A stretch of 64,000 bases of DNA from Flavobacterium sp. GTDB lineage: Bacteria; Bacteroidota; Bacteroidia; Flavobacteriales; Flavobacteriaceae. The translations under genes and the position numbers were made by a program. The DNA is taken from assembly GCA_012837155.1 (NCBI GenBank), contig CP051546.1, positions 1,839,075-1,903,074 of the forward strand, read 5' to 3'. Below, piece after piece: positions 60,967 through 64,000 of the stretch (position 1 is its first letter; each line of letters opens with the position of its first letter). Below the pieces are notes generated by a model. It made no database searches, was not told where the DNA came from, and saw nothing but the letters and a program-made list of their open reading frames with translations.

Positions 60967-62602
60967 ATGAATAAACAGATTGGCATTTTTGTTATCGCTT
61001 TTTTTATTTCTATTAGTGTAAAATCACAAGAAATTTTCACGCGTCAAGATACTTTAAGAGGAAGTATTACTAAAGAAAGAGCTTGGTGGGATGTAAAATA
61101 TTACCATCTTGACATCAAGGTAAATCCCGCGGACAGCACAATTTCAGGCTCTAATACGATTCGTTACCAAGTCCTGAAAGAAGACAATCGGATGCAAATT
61201 GACTTGCAGCAACCAATGGAAATTTATAAAGTTACTCAAGAAGGTAAAGAATTAAAATTTAAAAGAGATGGAAATGCTTTTTTTATTGACTTTGCCACTC
61301 CTCAACAAAGAAATGAGATAAAAGAAATTGTTGTTTTTTATGGTGGTAAACCCAAAATTGCTGTGAATCCGCCATGGGACGGTGGAATCACTTGGAGCAA
61401 AGATCAAAATGGCAAACCGTTTATCGCTTCGTCCTGTCAAGGATTGGGGGCAAGTGTGTGGTGGCCAAATAAAGATCACATGTATGATGAAGTCGATGAT
61501 ATGCTAATTAGCGTGAATGTGCCAAAAAATTTAACGGATGTTTCTAACGGGCGACTGCAGCGTTGTAACAGATTTACAGGATGGTACTAGAACGTTTACT
61601 TGGTATGTGTCGAATCCTATAAATAATTATGGTGTGAATATCAATATAGGCGATTATGCTTCTTTTTCTGAAGTTTTTCCAGGAGAAAAAGGCAATTTAG
61701 ATTGTGACTATTATGTATTGAAAGCGAATTTGGATAAAGCAAAAAATCAATTTAAAGAAGTGTCAAGAATGTTGAAAGCTTTTGAGCACTGGTTTGGTCC
61801 ATATCCGTTTTATGAGGACAGTTATAAATTGATTGAAGTACCTTATTTAGGAATGGAACATCAAAGTAGCGTTACCTATGGGAATGGTTTTAAAAATGGG
61901 TATAAAGGAACTGATTTGAGCGGAACGGGTTGGGGTTTGAAATTTGATTTTATTATCGTGCATGAATCAGGCCACGAATGGTTCGCTAATAATATCACGT
62001 ATAAAGACATCGCTGACATGTGGATTCACGAGAGTTTTACTTGCTATTCTGAGAATCTTTTTGTGGAATATTACTACGGAAAGGTGGCTGGAGCCGAATA
62101 TGTAAGAGGTTTAAGAAAGAATATCTTAAACGATAAACCAATAATTGGCAAGTATGATGTAAACAACGAAGGTTCCAGCGATATGTATTATAAGGGAGCC
62201 AATATGCTGCATACGCTACGTCAAATCGTGAAAGACGATGAAAAATGGAGAATGATTTTAAGAGGTTTAAACAGTACTTTTTATCATCAAACCGTGATAA
62301 CAAAACAAATCGAAGATTATTTAAGCAAAGCCGTTGGGCTTGATTTAACATCGTTTTTTAATCAGTATTTGAGAGACATTCGAATCCCGACTTTCGAATA
62401 TAAATTCAAGAACAATACGCTTTCGTATCGTTGGACCAATTGTGTTTCGGGCTTTAATATGCCTATAAAAGTGAGTTTGAATGGAAAAGAACAATGGCTA
62501 AAACCTCAAACAGAATGGACTAATTTTTCGCAAACTGCGAAAGATTTAAAAGTGGACGTAGACACTAATTTTTATGTAAATGTGGTAAAGAATAAGGAAT
62601 AG
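60967..62602 (+). CDS. M1-family secreted aminopeptidase (one frame break as read)
   Basis: About 545 residues with a signal peptide (ends near VKSQ). The M1 signature is complete: PYLGMEHQSS (exopeptidase GxMEN variant, here GMEH) and HESGHEWFANNIT followed by the Glu in MWIHESF. The frame is lost near 61556 (NGRL then another frame) and recovers into VTDLQDGTRTFTWYV. Likely a zinc peptidase of the cell envelope. The GMEH in place of the more usual GxMEN is common in this bacterial branch. Confidence 0.85.
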
Positions 62603-62630
62603 CGACAAACTTTTTAGGGCAGATTTTACA

Positions 62631-62682
62631 AACGTTTATTGCTATTGATTCCGTTTGACTTTATGACATTTAAACTTTCGAC
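62631..62682 (-). repeat. Dispersed intergenic repeat, copy 2
   Basis: Reverse strand starts GTCGAAAGTTTAAATGTC; see the copy at 10950-11003. It lies just upstream of the thioesterase gene. Confidence 0.6.
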
Positions 62683-62699
62683 TTATAACAAAGAATAAG

Positions 62700-63092
62700 A
62701 TGAGATTTCACACTAGAAAATGGGTAAAACCCGAAGACTTAAATCCAAACGGCACCTTGTTTGGAGGCAAATTATTGGCTTGGATTGACGAAGAATTGGC
62801 TCTGTACACCATTGTTCAATTAGAAAATTACAGAATTGTGACCAAACACATGTCCGAAATAAATTTTAAAAGCTCAGCAAAACAAGGCGATATTATCGAA
62901 ATAGGTATTGATGTTGTAAAATTTGGAAACACTTCGCTTACGCTAAAATGCGAAGTTAGAAACATGATGACCCGAGAAACCATTATCACGATTGATAGCA
63001 CGACTATGGTAAATTTAGGCGATGATGGCAAGCCAAAAGCGCATGGAAAAACCAAGATAGAATATGTTAAAAATCGCTTAGATTCTAACTAA
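62700..63092 (+). CDS. Hotdog-fold acyl-CoA thioesterase
   Basis: 130 residues of the YciA/BFIT-like hotdog family: NPNGTLFGGKLLAWIDEELA is the family active-site segment, followed by VTKHMSEINFKSSAKQGDII. It hydrolyses acyl-CoA esters in the cytosol. Its 3' end and downstream flank are duplicated, in decayed form, at 20944-21150. Confidence 0.88.
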   Translation: MRFHTRKWVKPEDLNPNGTLFGGKLLAWIDEELALYTIVQLENYRIVTKHMSEINFKSSAKQGDIIEIGIDVVKFGNTSLTLKCEVRNMMTRETIITIDSTTMVNLGDDGKPKAHGKTKIEYVKNRLDSN

Positions 63093-63094
63093 TT

Positions 63095-63165
63095 TTATAG
63101 AAAAGCACTTCTCCCTTCAGAAGGCAATTCGAAAAACTGTGCAATTATTTTGCAGAGTTGGTTTG
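63095..63165 (-). pseudogene. Remnant of the 3' end of an mscS-type gene
   Basis: The minus strand reads FFELPSEGRSAFL then stop, nearly identical to the last residues of the intact YbdG-like channel (FELPSEGRSVFL) at 21116-22375. Upstream the similarity fades within about 20 codons. Together with the thioesterase fragment at 20944 it shows that a thioesterase/mscS convergent pair was duplicated and lost one gene at each site. Confidence 0.65.
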
Positions 63166-63207
63166 AATAAGAATTTTCGATTTAAATTTTAAGACTAAAA
63201 CAAAAAA

Positions 63208-63716
63208 TTATCCTGTTGTTTTTTTAGTTCGTTTCAGTCTTTTGTAATGGGTCTGTTTGATACTTTTATTGCCCGAAATGATACTAATATTGCCGTCAAT
63301 TTCTAGCATTGCCAATTTAACTTCTGAAAAATGTTCGACGCCATGTTCGCGTATGGCTTCTTTTAATTCGTCGTTAGTGATGTTTAATTTACTCAATGCT
63401 TTGAAATCCATTTTACCGTCGTGAATTAGTATTTCTGGTTTTTCCTGTATAAAACCACTAAATTTAGGGAACTGATACATCAGTTTTTTTAATGTAAAGT
63501 TTATAACAAATAGAACACTTGCAGCAGCTAAACCTCCGTAAAGACTTGTATTACTTCCAACCATCGCATTTTGAACCGAGTTGCTGATGAGTAAAATCAA
63601 AATTACATCGGCAGTATTGAGCTGGGATAATTCTTTCTTGCCAAAATCCTTAACGCCATGAGCATAAAAAGATAAACAGCAGCACTTCGGATGATGATGT
63701 CAAAATAAGGATTCAT
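63208..63716 (-). CDS. DUF421 (YetF-like) membrane protein (one frame break as read)
   Basis: About 169 residues: N-terminal membrane helices (IIIRSAAVYLFMLMALRI ... ADVILILLISNSVQNAM), then the cytosolic DUF421 domain (EKPEILIHDGKMDFKAL, NITNDELKEAIREHG). From the ATG at 63716 the frame is lost near 63632 and repaired by one T, giving FGKKELSQLNTADV, the family hallmark. Function is unknown. Confidence 0.82.
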
Positions 63717-63762
63717 TCTTTTTCCGTTTTGGATTTTAGGTACTAAAAAGCGTGTAAAATTA

Positions 63763-64000
63763 TTATTTCAATTTAAAATTCTTTTCGATTGCAATAATCA
63801 TTTCGCCAGCAATGTCTTTATTGGTGGCTCCTTCAATACCTTCAAGTCCTGGGGACGAATTCACTTCGAGTAATAAAGGCCCTTTTGAGGAACGAATAAT
63901 ATCTACACCAGCTACTTTTAAATCCATTGCTTTGGCGGCACGAATGGCGATTTTTTTCTCATCGGCGGTTGGCTTTATGATCGAAGCTGTTCCTCCAAGA
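63763..64000 (-). CDS. rimK: RimK-like ATP-grasp ligase, C-terminal part (cut by window end)
   Basis: The last about 78 residues of an ATP-grasp ligase: [46 protein letters not shown]. The VDI and [12 protein letters not shown] motifs with the metal-binding Glu/Asn are those of RimK-type alpha-L-glutamate ligases. The N-terminus lies beyond base 64000. The modified target protein cannot be told. Confidence 0.85.
   Translation of the reverse strand, partial: LGGTASIIKPTADEKKIAIRAAKAMDLKVAGVDIIRSSKGPLLLEVNSSPGLEGIEGATNKDIAGEMIIAIEKNFKLK

Overview
The window is AT-rich chromosomal DNA from a member of the Bacteroidota, most likely a Flavobacterium-like Flavobacteriaceae. Three things point that way. 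Promoters fit the Bacteroidota pattern (TTTG, about 18-19 bp, TAnnTTTG) and strong Shine-Dalgarno sequences are scarce. The gene families are typical: fused E1 alpha/beta 2-oxo acid dehydrogenase, fused HisB, HisIE, a DUF47-Pit pair, HMBD-tagged Cus adaptors, and a kinase/M23/aminotransferase fusion. Intergenic hairpin repeats resemble those common in flavobacteria.

Layout. 0-7.1 kb (minus strand): threonine operon thrA-thrB-thrC behind a threonine-codon leader peptide; a DNA adenine methyltransferase/putative endonuclease pair sits between thrA and thrB. 7.3-11 kb: hutH, then a DUF47 regulator and a Pit phosphate transporter. 11-20.3 kb: a copper/silver-type efflux island (Cys-rich and HMBD secreted proteins, DUF3347, haem-binding domain protein, CusA, TolC-like channel, two HMBD-bearing adaptors). 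20.3-32.1 kb: mixed housekeeping genes (DUF4202, YbdG-like MscS channel, helicases, fused E1 dehydrogenase, DUF885 lipoprotein, a flavobacterial protein of unknown function). 32.3-41.5 kb: leuA-[IS1595]-leuB, then an Ile/Val leader and ilvD-ilvB-ilvN-ilvC. 41.5-49.1 kb: two inverted IS5-like copies around a three-domain kinase/M23/aminotransferase gene and a thrE exporter gene; the second IS copy splits thrE. 49.4-51 kb: pckA. 51.1-60.8 kb: the complete histidine operon hisGDCB-(SnoaL)-HA-(S23 gene, IS1595)-F-IE behind a His-codon leader. 61-64 kb: M1 aminopeptidase, acyl-CoA thioesterase, DUF421 membrane protein, RimK-like ligase (cut by the window end).

Three amino-acid operons (thr, ilv, his) each carry a short leader ORF rich in codons for the end product, and ilv and his have a clear intrinsic terminator before the first enzyme gene. 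This indicates ribosome-mediated attenuation as a shared control strategy.

About twenty genes, including essential-looking biosynthetic ones, are broken by single-base indels, nearly all in short homopolymers. The two near-identical IS5 copies also differ from each other in such runs. This looks mainly like uncorrected sequencing error, so broken genes are annotated over their full reconstructed extent. The IS5 insertion in thrE and the decayed thioesterase and mscS fragments are independent of that and look real.
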